Shown: piece by piece, positions 8,750 through 18,287 of the stretch
How the letters are laid out: the number at the start of each line of letters is the position of its first letter
Numbering within the stretch: position 1 is the first letter of the stretch
Assembly: GCA_937880335.1 (NCBI GenBank)
Contig: CALFLJ010000125.1
Span: 1 to 27,463 of the forward strand
Origin: an uncultured Succinatimonas sp.
GTDB lineage: Bacteria > Pseudomonadota > Gammaproteobacteria > Enterobacterales > Succinivibrionaceae
Reading direction: 5' to 3'
DNA: 27,463 bases
Translations under genes and position numbers: made by a program
The notes under the pieces: model-generated
What the model was told of the DNA's origin: nothing
What the model saw: only the letters and a program-made list of their open reading frames with translations
The model's database searches: none

Positions 8750-9772
8750 TTAGTAATCTTTACATAAAGCTAAAAGTTCATCATCGCTTAAGTAACGAGG
8801 ATTTGTAAGTGAATTGTATTCAAAACCTTCGTCAACATCATGACCTTTTTCACCTAAACAGGTGGTCATGTAATCTTCCTTTTTTATACTTGTGAAAGTA
8901 ATAGAAGGACGAATTATAAAGAACTTATCAAATTCAACTACATGCAGGGAGTCATCTCGAGGGCACATGACTTCGTGAATTTTTTCTCCAGGGCGGATTC
9001 CTACAATTTTAATTGGAATATTTGGAGCGATTACACGAGCTAAATCAACGATCTTTATAGAAGGAATTTTGGGTACAAAGGTCTCACCGCCATGCATGCG
9101 ACATAAACCTTTGATTACAAATTCAACCCCCTGATCTAAAGTGATCCAAAAACGAGTCATCTTAGGATCGGTAATTGGGATAAATTCAGCGTTTTGGGCA
9201 ACAAGTTTTTTAAAGAATGGTACAACTGAGCCCCGGGAGCCTGAAACATTTCCATAACGTACTACAGCAAAGCGAGTCTTTCTGTCACCTGCTAGGTTAT
9301 TGGCAGCTGTAAACAGTTTATCTGAACAAAGTTTTGTTGCACCATAAAGGTTTATGGGATTGGCCGCCTTGTCAGTTGAGAGTGCGATAACTTTTTGAAT
9401 ATTGTTAGATAAGGCAGCTTCAATTACATTCTCAGCTCCATTTATATTAGTTTTAATACATTCCATAGGATTGTATTCGGCGGCTGGGACCTGCTTTATG
9501 GCTGCTGCATGAATCACAATATCAACGCCACGCATAGCAAGATTAAGTCTAGATAAATCTCTTACATCACCTATAAAATAGCGTAATTTAGGAGCATATT
9601 CCTGCAATCTTTGCTGCATTTCATACTGTTTAAGCTCATCTCTTGAGTAGATGATGATTTTCTTTACATCATAATTTGTAAGCAGATGTTTTACGCAACG
9701 ATTACCAAATGAGCCTGTGCCACCTGTGATTAGAATAGTTTTATCTTTTAGTAAATTCTGAGCTTCGATCAT
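8750..9772 (-). CDS. pseB: UDP-N-acetylglucosamine 4,6-dehydratase (inverting), PseB
   Basis: PseB carries out the first step of pseudaminic acid synthesis, dehydration with C5 inversion of UDP-GlcNAc. The 340-residue protein is an extended short-chain dehydrogenase: the NAD(P)-binding GGTGSFGN lies at 17-24, the GDVRDLSRL segment near 68, the YGATKLCSDKLF motif near 143, and the RPGEKIHEVM motif near 261 is characteristic of this family. It begins 6 bp after the stop of the FleQ-like gene and ends 2 bp before pseC, so it is the head of the tightly packed pse cluster and may be co-transcribed with the regulator. Confidence 0.95.
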   Translation of the reverse strand: MIEAQNLLKDKTILITGGTGSFGNRCVKHLLTNYDVKKIIIYSRDELKQYEMQQRLQEYAPKLRYFIGDVRDLSRLNLAMRGVDIVIHAAAIKQVPAAEYNPMECIKTNINGAENVIEAALSNNIQKVIALSTDKAANPINLYGATKLCSDKLFTAANNLAGDRKTRFAVVRYGNVSGSRGSVVPFFKKLVAQNAEFIPITDPKMTRFWITLDQGVEFVIKGLCRMHGGETFVPKIPSIKIVDLARVIAPNIPIKIVGIRPGEKIHEVMCPRDDSLHVVEFDKFFIIRPSITFTSIKKEDYMTTCLGEKGHDVDEGFEYNSLTNPRYLSDDELLALCKDY

Positions 9773-9778
9773 CTTAAA

Positions 9779-11284
9779 TTACCCCTGTGATGACAGGCCA
9801 TATTTTTTCATTTTTTCAACTAAGGTAGTTCGTCTTAAGCCTAAAATTTCTGCAGCTTTTGTAACAATACCCCCAGTTTGTTCTATGGCTTGTTTTATCA
9901 TGCTAATTTCAATATTAGCAACCATATCCTTAAGGTTCACACCATCAGTGGTAAGAGCTGGAATAAAGGCCCCTGCCATTTCTTCCTCTCCTTCAATTAC
10001 CGGAAGAGGGGGAAGAGATACAGGTTGATTGTCTGCAATCTCAAGGCTTTCTTCATCTAAAAATTCGTTATCATCTAAAGTTGAGAAGCTATCTAATAAT
10101 GCAGCTCTCTCATCATAGTCACTATTTTCAGTTTTTATGCCTCTGTAGTTAGGAGGTAAGTCTTCAAGATCAATTATCTCGTTTGGATGAAGAATTAAAA
10201 GGCGTTCAACTAGATTTGAAAGCTCACGAACATTTCCATGCCACTCATTTTGCATAAGTTGCATCATAGCTCTTTGAGTAAATCGTATGGAAACATGTTG
10301 TTTAGCGCTATGCCTATTTACAAGCTCTTGGATCAAAAGAGGTATATCGTCAGCACGATCTCTTAAAGGAGGTGTTGCAATGGGGAAGACATTGAGGCGA
10401 TAGTATAAGTCCTCGCGGAAGGTTTTATCCTTTACCATCTGCTCTAAATTCTGGTGGGTAGCTGCAATAATACGTACGTCGGCCTCAATTTGTTTATTTG
10501 ATCCTACACGTTCAAATTTACGCTCTTGTAAAACCCTTAAAAGCTTTACCTGCATAGCAAGGGGCATATCTCCGATTTCATCTAAGAATAAAGTTCCACC
10601 CTGAGCTAATTCAAAACGACCTTCATGTGCAGCAAAGGCTCCGGTAAAGGCACCTTTTTCATGACCAAAGAGTTCTGACTCTAAAAGTTCGCCTGGAATT
10701 GCTCCACAATTTACAGGTACAAAAGGTTTTTTACTGCGGTTTGATAATTCGTGAATAGCGTGTGCTACAACTTCCTTTCCAGTGCCGGATTCACCTAGGA
10801 TAAGAACGTTTGCATCAGTTACTGCCACCTGTTCAATTAATCGTCTTACCGCTGTTATGGCCTTACCTTGACCTACTAACATCTTTATAAGAGATGTTGC
10901 ACCTGAGCCTGAACGAGAGGCGTAGTGTTTCATTGAGATAAAGGACTGACAGTAATGTAGAAGCGTCACTATCTGATCATAATCAGGATCAGATGTAATA
11001 GTTCCCATGCAGTTATTAAGGTCACTTGTGTCAATCTTAGCCTCTTGTAGTGTTAAAAAGGCGGTATTTTTATGTTCCTCTATAATTTTTTTAGGCTTTA
11101 GATCTTTATCTAAGACACCTATTACACAGATATCGATATTGCTTGAGTCACATTCAAAATAAGATAAACAGTCGCAAGGTTCGCCTACCTGACAGCTTAA
11201 ACCTAAGAAACCAAAGATAGTTTCCAAAGCTTTTCGCCTTGAGGCGTCATTATCTAAAATGAGTAGATTTCCGGAAAATTGCAT
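9779..11284 (-). CDS. Sigma54-dependent activator, FleQ/FlrA-like flagellar master regulator
   Basis: This 501-residue protein activates sigma54 RNA polymerase. Residues 1-120 form a degenerate receiver-like domain (LLILDNDASRRKALETIFGF start). The AAA+ domain spans about 135-375, with Walker A GESGTGKE at 164-171, the sigma54-contacting GAFTGA loop at 211-216 and Walker B TLFLDEIGDM at 231-240. A Fis-type helix-turn-helix lies at about 475-498 (AAEILGLRRTTLVEKM). The divergent receiver and the flagellar and pse neighbours point to FleQ/FlrA, the class I flagellar regulator, over a generic NtrC. A sigma54 promoter before flgJ in the same window is a likely target. The ATG at 11284 has a GAGAG sequence just upstream. 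Confidence 0.88.
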   Translation of the reverse strand: MQFSGNLLILDNDASRRKALETIFGFLGLSCQVGEPCDCLSYFECDSSNIDICVIGVLDKDLKPKKIIEEHKNTAFLTLQEAKIDTSDLNNCMGTITSDPDYDQIVTLLHYCQSFISMKHYASRSGSGATSLIKMLVGQGKAITAVRRLIEQVAVTDANVLILGESGTGKEVVAHAIHELSNRSKKPFVPVNCGAIPGELLESELFGHEKGAFTGAFAAHEGRFELAQGGTLFLDEIGDMPLAMQVKLLRVLQERKFERVGSNKQIEADVRIIAATHQNLEQMVKDKTFREDLYYRLNVFPIATPPLRDRADDIPLLIQELVNRHSAKQHVSIRFTQRAMMQLMQNEWHGNVRELSNLVERLLILHPNEIIDLEDLPPNYRGIKTENSDYDERAALLDSFSTLDDNEFLDEESLEIADNQPVSLPPLPVIEGEEEMAGAFIPALTTDGVNLKDMVANIEISMIKQAIEQTGGIVTKAAEILGLRRTTLVEKMKKYGLSSQG

Positions 11285-11645
11285 AGTCTCTCGTTCTAGT
11301 AGGATTTGTTTGTTATATAAAGCTATTTACTGCTAACGCATAGGGTGAGTCAGTGTTTTGACATGTGTCAAAAAATTATTAAATCAATTGTACTGCAACA
11401 AAACAAGTTTTTTTCGAAAAATTTCCCGAACTGTGATACGTCGTTAAAAGTGCGATTAAGCTCACGAATTATTTGCTTAAGAAGAAGTAATTAAATTAGA
11501 AAAGTTTAAAACTTTAAGAAATTTTTATTATTGTGATCAGCTAAGTAATTTTATAGTTATCTCATATACTTTTCGATATTCTAAATATTATTTATGCTAA
11601 TCTTATTGTTAGTTGTTAAAAATATTTTGTTTTCTGGATGATTTT
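11285..11645. promoter_or_regulatory. Divergent intergenic region between the fleQ-like gene and cas9
   Basis: This 361-bp gap must hold the promoters of both the fleQ-like gene and the cas9 operon. It is AT-rich. A palindrome at 11356-11373 is annotated separately, and a weaker inverted repeat AAAGTTT/AAACTTT lies near 11501-11515. I find no confident -35/-10 pair for either gene, no anti-repeat to the CRISPR repeat and no open reading frame. Confidence 0.5.
11356..11373. promoter_or_regulatory. 18-bp palindrome, candidate operator
   Basis: TTTTGACATGTGTCAAAA has 8-bp arms around a 2-bp centre. Each arm contains TTGACA, so it could also supply a -35 element on either strand. It lies about 70-90 bp before the fleQ-like ATG and about 270 bp before cas9. 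Its size and symmetry suit a dimeric repressor or autoregulation; the binding protein is unknown. Confidence 0.4.
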
Positions 11646-14600
11646 ATGAAAGACACAATGAAGTCTGTTGTAGCAGTTGATTTAGGATCTATATATACAG
11701 GGTGTTTAATTGCTTCTTATAAAAGTGATCCCGAAGATGCAGAAATAGATGCTTTTACTATTACAATGCCTAAGAATAATTCTTTTAAGTATCTGCAAAA
11801 AGAAAGGACTGCAATCCGCCATCATGTTAGGTCTTTAGACAGATATAAAAAGGCAAGAAGACTTCTCTATCAAATTATTTCTTATGTCATAGAAAGAGAG
11901 CTTACGATTAAAGAGGAAGAAGCTTTATCAAGCTTTATTAAGCGCCGTGGTTATAATAGACTTGAGGCTGAATTAGATTTTGATGTGCTTGAAAGTTGCT
12001 CATTAAAATATTTTGCGGATCATTTTAGTGAATTATTTAATGAAAACAGTCCTTTAGTTGATCAAGTTTCTAGAGTCATTTTAAATCCCGAATCTTCAGG
12101 GGATTTTAAGGTTAGTATTGAAAGAGCAAAACTATACAAAGAACTATATGCAAAAATTGATCTAAAAAAAATAAAAGATGAAGTAGAGTCTGACTTTTCA
12201 AGTGATACCAAAAAAGCTTTAAAGCTAATAAATAACGTTTGTGATGAAATATTAAGTGCAAGTGAGTTTGGACATAAGCACAGAAAAGAGTATTTTAAAG
12301 ACATCCTTCATGATTTAAAGCGCGATTCACGTTTAAATGATCTTAAGAATTTAATTTCTGTGGAAAAATTACACAAAATTATATGTAATATTTCAAATCT
12401 ACAATTAAGAGCTTTGCGTTGGTATTTTGATGATCCGGCTATGGAAGTAAACAATGAGTTTAACGCAGAGAAATTTAGGAATGTTTGGGTAAGGGCTTAT
12501 CAATTCTTTCATTACAAAATAGATAAGAGTAACGAAAAGACAGAAAAAATTTCATTAGAAAAAAGACGGAACATAAATAATTTTATCTTACAGCTTCAAA
12601 AAACAGATAATGTAGTTGAGGTATTAGCTAATGTTGATCCTGAATTAACCATTCCTCCTTATGAAGACATGGATAATAGAGATCCAGTAGTCGATAGAAC
12701 TTTACTACTAAATCCTGATGCGCTAGACAGACAATTCCCTCAATGGACAAGATTTGTTGATCTTTTTGTTTCAGTCTTACCTGAAATTTCATCTGATCTT
12801 GATGAAATTTTAGCTACTACTGATCGCAAGTCATTGAAAAATGCAAAAGATCAAAGAGCAAAGAAAATAAAGCTGAAGAAGTCGTATATTTTACAAAGAA
12901 TATTTGACCTAAGTAAGTCTAATCACAGTATTCTTTCAAATATAAGATTGTGGTCTCAAGATCTAAAAAATACAAAAGTTCTAGAATTTAATGATTTTAT
13001 TAAGAAAAAATTTGATGAAAATGATTGTTTAGGATTTTTAAATTTAGCTAAACGTTATTATGAGGAGTGCTATCAAGCTAAAGTAGGTCTTTGGAGTTTA
13101 GTTGATGACCCATTACTTGAGATGTCTAATTTACATCCTCGCAAAAAAAATAAAGTAAAAAAAGAAATTATCCAATCAATTTTAGCTATCGATAATAATT
13201 TTGATTTTAATTTATTTGAAGAGATTTGGAAAAAGCCGTTTGGAAATCTGACTTTAAATGATTTATGCAGCGAAGATGCTAAACTTTTTAAAGCACTACC
13301 TAAAAAGAGTTTAAGCAAAGGAAGCTCTGTATGTTCTATTTGTAAAAAAATCGAAAAAGTAAGAAAAGATTATGGAAATACCTTTAACTTTTATTACACG
13401 AAAGTCAAAGAGCAAATCGAAAGAGATTTTTTACTAGATGATTTTTCAGACAAATTAAAGAATTATGTTGATCAAGAGGCTGATTTCAAAGATGTCTATC
13501 TTAAATCGAGAATTCTGTCATCATATCTTGTCAAGAAATTAAATCTTAACGAACTTGATAATGATCGTTATGCTAATCCTTACATATTATCACAGCTCTA
13601 TAATGTTTTAGAGACTGATACAGGTGGATTTGCAAGTAATGTATTATCTGTAATACAAGAAAATCAGTGGCGCATGGGATCTTTTGCAAGTGAGAACTGT
13701 GCTCGATGCTCTCGATTAGTAGCAGAATCTGTTAGACCTTTCGATGGTGCTTTAGAGAGATTTTTAGATAGATTGGCATATGAAATTGCAGATAAAAAAA
13801 TTAAAGAGCTAAAACGATATGCCCTAAAAGATACAGAAATAGACCTTACTATACTTATTGAAGAAAATAAGTTTGATAGTTCTACTTCTTTTGATTTAAT
13901 CAAAAAAAAATCAAATGGTGATGACAAAAAAAATTCAGATGGGGATGACAAAAAAAATTTAGATGAGGATGACAAAAAAAATTTAGATGAGGATGATAAG
14001 AAAAAGTCTGGTAGGGATGGCAAAAAAAGAAAAATCATTGAACCTTGGAAAAGTAAATATGAACGCATAAAAGACGCCGCTAAGGGAATTTGTGCGTATA
14101 CAGGAAAGTACTTAGATCCAGAAGGACGTGATTGTGAGATTGACCATATTATCCCTCGAAGTGATTCAAAAAAATTAATGGGAACAATTTTTAATTCTGA
14201 AGCCAATCTTATTTATGTTAGTCAAGAAGGAAATCAAATAAAAAAAGATTATCGCTATAATTTGGGTGATTTAAAAAAAATATACTTGGAAACAATTTTT
14301 GGAACATCAAATATAAGTGAAATTAAAAATAAGATAAGAAATACTATAAATAATCTAATAGAAAATAATCGTAACTTTATATTTGATGCAATGTCAGAAG
14401 AAGAGAGACAATGTGTAAGACATGCCCTATTTATGCAGGGAGATCCTGTTTATTATGAAGTTATAAGAGCAATCTCAAAACTTAACTCTGCTCTTGTAAA
14501 TGGTACTCAGGCTTTCCTTATAAAGAAAATTGCACATAAGATAAAACAGGGATTAATGAGAGATCTCATAAAGTTTAATAATACAATTAAATTTCATGCC

Positions 14601-16406
14601 TTTCAGCTAGACTGTAATGAAGTTCATTATATAAGGTTGAGATTTTCTCAAAAATATAGACAGTATGAAAAGCAAGAAAAACAGTCTTTATCATCCCATG
14701 CTATTGACGCTTTATGTGTTTATGCAGCGGCTTTTGATGAAAGAAGTAAGTCTCAAGTTCTTTTATGTAGAGATTGTAAATATAATCTTTCTGATCCATA
14801 TAAGCTTGCAAGTGTATTAGAGAAATTGTCGTTGATTAGAAATTTCAGTGTTTCAAATAAAAATATCATAACAAAAGATTCTTTTTTGGGAACTAATAAT
14901 CATAATGAAGTTTTATCAAAGTCTTTGTTTAAAGATTCAATTTACGCTGAACATTTTATTCCTGTTTTGACAAAAGGAAATCTTGTATTTATTGGTTTTA
15001 ATTGGTCAAAAAAAGATAACAGAGATAAATATAGAATTGAAATAAAAAATGGAGGTGATTACTTTATTAAGATAGTTTCACCTTTCTTCACTAAAGAATA
15101 TAAATATAGCGAGAATATTAGTACTTATAGAATAGATAAACATAAAGCATTTGAGTTTATGCATGATAAGGCATTTACAGCTTCTAAATCAGAAATAGAA
15201 ATTCTCAAATGTTTAAATGCTCTTTACTACACGACTAAAAATAAAAATATTTTAGAATTATTTTTTGATTTAAAAAAAGGATTCTTAAAAAAAGATAAGA
15301 AAGAATTAAATGATAAAAATTTTACAATAAAAATCAACGAGTCAATTAATAAAGAATTATGCATCAAAGGTGAAATAACAATACCTGAAAAAAATCAGTG
15401 GAAACTACTTGGCAAGAAATTAGAGTCCATTTTGATAAATAATGAATTCCAAGATAACCAAAACAAAACTGATTCTGATCAAGAAATAGAAAAAGGAATA
15501 TGTGAGCAGTTTGATTATTTAAAAAACAAACTTATTAATTTCGTTCAGGAAAAGAAAAATTTAATAAATAACGAAGATAATTCAGAGAAAACAGAACAGC
15601 AAAAAAAAGTAAAAAAAGGTCCTACTGATTTAGATATATTTAATAATTACTTCAAAAATAAATTAATAAATCCAAATAAGGATGTTAATAGTCATAAAAA
15701 AGTTAAAAGAAAATTTAGTTTGCCTGTTCTAGAATCTCCATCTAGCAGTATACGAATACGTAGATATGATTATAAATCAACCCCTTTATATCAATTATGT
15801 TCTATAAACGAACCTGCTTATAAGGGGAATGTTATAGAAAATGGTGATATAAATTGGAATAAGGTTGTTATTCGTGATGTTTTTGTAAATAAAAATTTAA
15901 CGGTAAAAAACAAAATAGAAAAAAATGAATTAACTGTACTTAATAAAGATTTAATAGAAAAAAATAATGTTCTTGATTTAGAAAAATATGTTTGTATTTA
16001 TAGTTTGCACGATATATCAATAAGTATGAAGGTTGCTTCAAAAAACAGACCTAACCTAAAGATAACTATGCCTTTTGACACCTTTAAATCTAGTTTTAAA
16101 GGTTGTTTAGAATTGAATAAAAATTTTGAAAGTTTTTATGATTTAAAATCTGAGATAAAAGTAGGTGATTTGAAACAATTTAATGAAAACCTTAATAAAC
16201 TTATTGAAGTTTGTGATTTAAATATTGTTGGTCCTCGTAATTTAAGAACAAAAGCAGATATAGAAAAAGGTAGCTCCAAGAATGGCAGAGGAAAAATTTT
16301 AATCCTCGAATTAGGTAAAAATATTGTATTTTCGTATGTAGCAGATGGATTTAATAAATCTATGAAAGAGAAATTTTTAATAAATTTAAATGAAGGTTTA
16401 TGTTAG
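11646..16406 (+). CDS. cas9: CRISPR-associated endonuclease Cas9, type II-B
   Basis: Cas9 is the crRNA:tracrRNA-guided DNA nuclease. With the ATG at 11646 the protein has 1586 residues, close to the 1629 of F. novicida Cas9. RuvC-I is VVAVDLGSIYTG with Asp12 (Asp11 in F. novicida). RuvC-II is LTILIEENKF with Glu739 or Glu740. The HNH motif is CEIDHIIPRS with His834, followed by FNSEANLIYV. RuvC-III is SSHAIDALCVYAAAF with His1018 and Asp1021. Two CxxC pairs (563/566 and 685/688) may bind zinc. The C-terminal part keeps a KRKFSLPVLESPSSSIRIRR stretch typical of II-B enzymes. I reject the longer TTG start at 11613 because it has no Shine-Dalgarno, while 11646 has TGGA 7 bp upstream. Residues 759-795 are an 8-residue tandem repeat. 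The stop touches cas1. The gene is clearly more AT-rich than its flagellar neighbours. Confidence 0.96.
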   Translation: MKDTMKSVVAVDLGSIYTGCLIASYKSDPEDAEIDAFTITMPKNNSFKYLQKERTAIRHHVRSLDRYKKARRLLYQIISYVIERELTIKEEEALSSFIKRRGYNRLEAELDFDVLESCSLKYFADHFSELFNENSPLVDQVSRVILNPESSGDFKVSIERAKLYKELYAKIDLKKIKDEVESDFSSDTKKALKLINNVCDEILSASEFGHKHRKEYFKDILHDLKRDSRLNDLKNLISVEKLHKIICNISNLQLRALRWYFDDPAMEVNNEFNAEKFRNVWVRAYQFFHYKIDKSNEKTEKISLEKRRNINNFILQLQKTDNVVEVLANVDPELTIPPYEDMDNRDPVVDRTLLLNPDALDRQFPQWTRFVDLFVSVLPEISSDLDEILATTDRKSLKNAKDQRAKKIKLKKSYILQRIFDLSKSNHSILSNIRLWSQDLKNTKVLEFNDFIKKKFDENDCLGFLNLAKRYYEECYQAKVGLWSLVDDPLLEMSNLHPRKKNKVKKEIIQSILAIDNNFDFNLFEEIWKKPFGNLTLNDLCSEDAKLFKALPKKSLSKGSSVCSICKKIEKVRKDYGNTFNFYYTKVKEQIERDFLLDDFSDKLKNYVDQEADFKDVYLKSRILSSYLVKKLNLNELDNDRYANPYILSQLYNVLETDTGGFASNVLSVIQENQWRMGSFASENCARCSRLVAESVRPFDGALERFLDRLAYEIADKKIKELKRYALKDTEIDLTILIEENKFDSSTSFDLIKKKSNGDDKKNSDGDDKKNLDEDDKKNLDEDDKKKSGRDGKKRKIIEPWKSKYERIKDAAKGICAYTGKYLDPEGRDCEIDHIIPRSDSKKLMGTIFNSEANLIYVSQEGNQIKKDYRYNLGDLKKIYLETIFGTSNISEIKNKIRNTINNLIENNRNFIFDAMSEEERQCVRHALFMQGDPVYYEVIRAISKLNSALVNGTQAFLIKKIAHKIKQGLMRDLIKFNNTIKFHAFQLDCNEVHYIRLRFSQKYRQYEKQEKQSLSSHAIDALCVYAAAFDERSKSQVLLCRDCKYNLSDPYKLASVLEKLSLIRNFSVSNKNIITKDSFLGTNNHNEVLSKSLFKDSIYAEHFIPVLTKGNLVFIGFNWSKKDNRDKYRIEIKNGGDYFIKIVSPFFTKEYKYSENISTYRIDKHKAFEFMHDKAFTASKSEIEILKCLNALYYTTKNKNILELFFDLKKGFLKKDKKELNDKNFTIKINESINKELCIKGEITIPEKNQWKLLGKKLESILINNEFQDNQNKTDSDQEIEKGICEQFDYLKNKLINFVQEKKNLINNEDNSEKTEQQKKVKKGPTDLDIFNNYFKNKLINPNKDVNSHKKVKRKFSLPVLESPSSSIRIRRYDYKSTPLYQLCSINEPAYKGNVIENGDINWNKVVIRDVFVNKNLTVKNKIEKNELTVLNKDLIEKNNVLDLEKYVCIYSLHDISISMKVASKNRPNLKITMPFDTFKSSFKGCLELNKNFESFYDLKSEIKVGDLKQFNENLNKLIEVCDLNIVGPRNLRTKADIEKGSSKNGRGKILILELGKNIVFSYVADGFNKSMKEKFLINLNEGLC
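13920..14029 (+). repeat. 24-bp tandem repeat with A8 tracts inside cas9
   Basis: Units begin with GATG at 13920, 13944, 13968, 13992 and 14016, exactly 24 bp apart. Units 1-3 each hold an A8 run (13926-13933, 13950-13957, 13974-13981); units 4 and 5 are degenerate. An A9 run at 13902-13910 lies in the same phase one unit earlier. Each unit codes for eight charged residues of the type DDKKNLDE, in the linker between RuvC-II and HNH. Loss or gain of whole units keeps the frame; slippage in an A8 run would break it. Confidence 0.9.
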
Positions 16407-17408
16407 GTGAGATATCTGTTTGTATCAGAGTTTGGCACTTTTCTCGGTTTATCTGGTAAGTGCCTAATTGTGAAACATAATGATCAAATAATAAGAGAAA
16501 TTGCCTTATCACGGCTTAGATCTATTTGTATTGTAAAAAAAGGCATTTCTCTTTCTAGCGATTTAGTCGAAGCCTGTGCTATAAGAGGAATCAAAATTTT
16601 CTTTTTAGATTGGCGCGGGCAAACATATTCTGCACTTATAGCAAAAAATCAGCATGCTGTTGTTGCGTTAAGAAAAGCTCAATTTGCAAGTATTGATGAC
16701 GCTAATTTTTGTAACACTATCTCAAAGTCTTTGATAACAGTAAAAATAAAAAATCAACGAGCTGTATTACTTTATTTTTGTAAATATTTAAACAAATTAG
16801 GAAATCATAATTCAGATTTAATCAGAAAATCAGCAGATGATTTGTCTAGTTTGATTTTGAAGTTAAAGAATATTACAGAACCTAAAGATTCAAATTTTAG
16901 AAATTATGTACTAGGTATTGAAGGAGCGAGTGCAAATTTTTATTGGAATACTTTAAAAAATGCAAACTTGCTTGCAGATGATTTTATATACCGCGAAGGA
17001 CGATACGCAAATTCTATTACGAACAAAGCTTTGAACTACGGATATGCAATTCTTTTAAGTTATGTATTTTCTGCTGTCGACAATGCTGGCCTTGAAGTAT
17101 ATGCAGGCTTTCTCCATACAGACAGACCAGGAAAGCCTTCATTAGTATTAGATTTAATGGAGGAATATAGAGCTTGGGTTGTCGACAGAAATATAATTAA
17201 GTTAAGGGAGAAAATTGCAAATGCACGCGATTTCGATTTTAAATTAAAAAAAGATATTGCAGATGCAATTTGTAAGACTATGCAGACTAAATATTTATAT
17301 AATAGAAAAAAAGTAAAATTAGAAAATATACTACAAAGACAAATTTACCGCTTTTCAGGCTCTATTTCTAAAAAGGATTTGTATAAGGGATATGTTTTTA
17401 GGTGGTAG
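16407..17408 (+). CDS. cas1: CRISPR-associated endonuclease Cas1
   Basis: Cas1 is the integrase that, with Cas2, inserts new spacers into the array. The 333-residue protein has the metal-binding set of the family: Glu172 in LGIEGASANFYW, His237 in AGFLHTDRPGKPS and the acidic group in LVLDLMEEYRAW (Asp249 and Glu252). It starts with GTG immediately after the TAG of cas9, with GAAGG 10 bp upstream inside the cas9 end, so translation is coupled to cas9. The end overlaps the possible upstream start of cas2. Confidence 0.95.
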   Translation: MRYLFVSEFGTFLGLSGKCLIVKHNDQIIREIALSRLRSICIVKKGISLSSDLVEACAIRGIKIFFLDWRGQTYSALIAKNQHAVVALRKAQFASIDDANFCNTISKSLITVKIKNQRAVLLYFCKYLNKLGNHNSDLIRKSADDLSSLILKLKNITEPKDSNFRNYVLGIEGASANFYWNTLKNANLLADDFIYREGRYANSITNKALNYGYAILLSYVFSAVDNAGLEVYAGFLHTDRPGKPSLVLDLMEEYRAWVVDRNIIKLREKIANARDFDFKLKKDIADAICKTMQTKYLYNRKKVKLENILQRQIYRFSGSISKKDLYKGYVFRW

Positions 17409-17413
17409 ATATA

Positions 17414-17710
17414 ATGTCAATGTATACAAAATATTTAATCTGTTATGACGTTGATAATGATAGGAACAGAAAAAAACTTTTTAAGTTTTTAAAGGATCTA
17501 GGTTTAGTACCAATACAACTTTCTGTTTTTTATGGAGATCTTAATCAAGCTGAATTTAATTCCTTAAAAAACTATGTTTTTATGACTCTTGATAAAGATA
17601 GTGACAAAGTTATTTGGATCAAGTGTAATCTTAAATCAGAAAATATTAACGCATGTTTTGGCTATTCAAATTTCAAATATCTAGAGCCTGATGCATATGA
17701 AACAATTTAA
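17414..17710 (+). CDS. cas2: CRISPR-associated protein Cas2
   Basis: Cas2 is the small dimeric partner of Cas1 in spacer integration. The ferredoxin-like start TKYLICYDVDNDRNRKKLFKFL, with the conserved Asp after the first beta-strand, and the PIQLSVFYGDL strand are typical, as is the length of about 98 residues. I choose the ATG at 17414, with GGTGG 8 bp upstream; a GTG at 17402, overlapping the end of cas1, would add four residues. The 3' end overlaps cas4 by 20 bp. Confidence 0.92.
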   Translation: MSMYTKYLICYDVDNDRNRKKLFKFLKDLGLVPIQLSVFYGDLNQAEFNSLKNYVFMTLDKDSDKVIWIKCNLKSENINACFGYSNFKYLEPDAYETI

Positions 17711-18287
17711 TATTGCCGTATCTATGTTAAGACAGTATTGTTTCTGTCCAAGAATTCCGCATTTTTACTTGTTCAGATCTTTAAATCCTGAAGAAAAAGT
17801 TTGGATGAAACTTGGTGGTGAAGAACATATCCGCCAAGAAATGCTACAGAAAAGACGAAATTTAAGCCGTTTTGGGATACAGTCAAATTATTCTACTATA
17901 GAAAATAATGTAGTCCTTTATAGTGAAAATTTAAAGCTGCACGGTGTGTGTGATGCAATTTTAAAAACAGATTCAGATGTTTTTATTTTGGAGTTTAAAA
18001 GTTCGGAAAATATCTCTTTAAATTTTGGTGCACAAATACAGATTGCAGCTTATTCTATGATTTATGAGGAGCAAATCAAAAGTACAATTAAAAGGGGATT
18101 TATATTATATGGAAATAAGGCCAAAACCTTTGAGGTCAATATAGATTTTGAACTTCGAAATAAAGTAATAAAAATAAGAGACGCAATATTAGAAGATTTG
18201 AATGATTGCGTTATGCCATATTCTTCTGCAGGAGAAAATAAATGTTGTCAGTGCGAATTTTTTAATTTCTGCGCTGACAGATATTAA
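17691..18287 (+). CDS. cas4: CRISPR-associated exonuclease Cas4
   Basis: Cas4 trims prespacers and helps choose and orient PAM-bearing ends before integration; among Cas9 systems it marks type II-B. The 198-residue protein shows the RecB-like nuclease motifs: the Asp in GVCDAIL, the ExK in FILEFKSS, and QIQIAAY. An early His lies in GEEHIRQE. The four-cysteine iron-sulfur cluster is supplied by Cys17 or Cys19 near the N-terminus and Cys185/186, Cys188 and Cys194 at the C-terminus. The start at 17691 overlaps cas2; an alternative ATG lies two codons later. It is the last protein gene of the operon and converges on the tracrRNA. Confidence 0.94.
   Translation: MHMKQFNIAVSMLRQYCFCPRIPHFYLFRSLNPEEKVWMKLGGEEHIRQEMLQKRRNLSRFGIQSNYSTIENNVVLYSENLKLHGVCDAILKTDSDVFILEFKSSENISLNFGAQIQIAAYSMIYEEQIKSTIKRGFILYGNKAKTFEVNIDFELRNKVIKIRDAILEDLNDCVMPYSSAGENKCCQCEFFNFCADRY

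Noticed and set aside
11532..11548. TGTGA half-site as a second CRP site before cas9
   Set aside because: Only one half matches; the second half has one of five consensus bases.
13775..13796. TGGCAT...TTGCA resembling a sigma54 promoter inside cas9
   Set aside because: The GG and GC elements are 11 and not 10 bases apart, and it lies deep within coding sequence.
13664..14206. 180-codon open frame on the minus strand within cas9
   Set aside because: It is a shadow of the cas9 coding frame: Ser/Phe-rich mirror of the Lys/Asp repeats, with no ribosome binding site.
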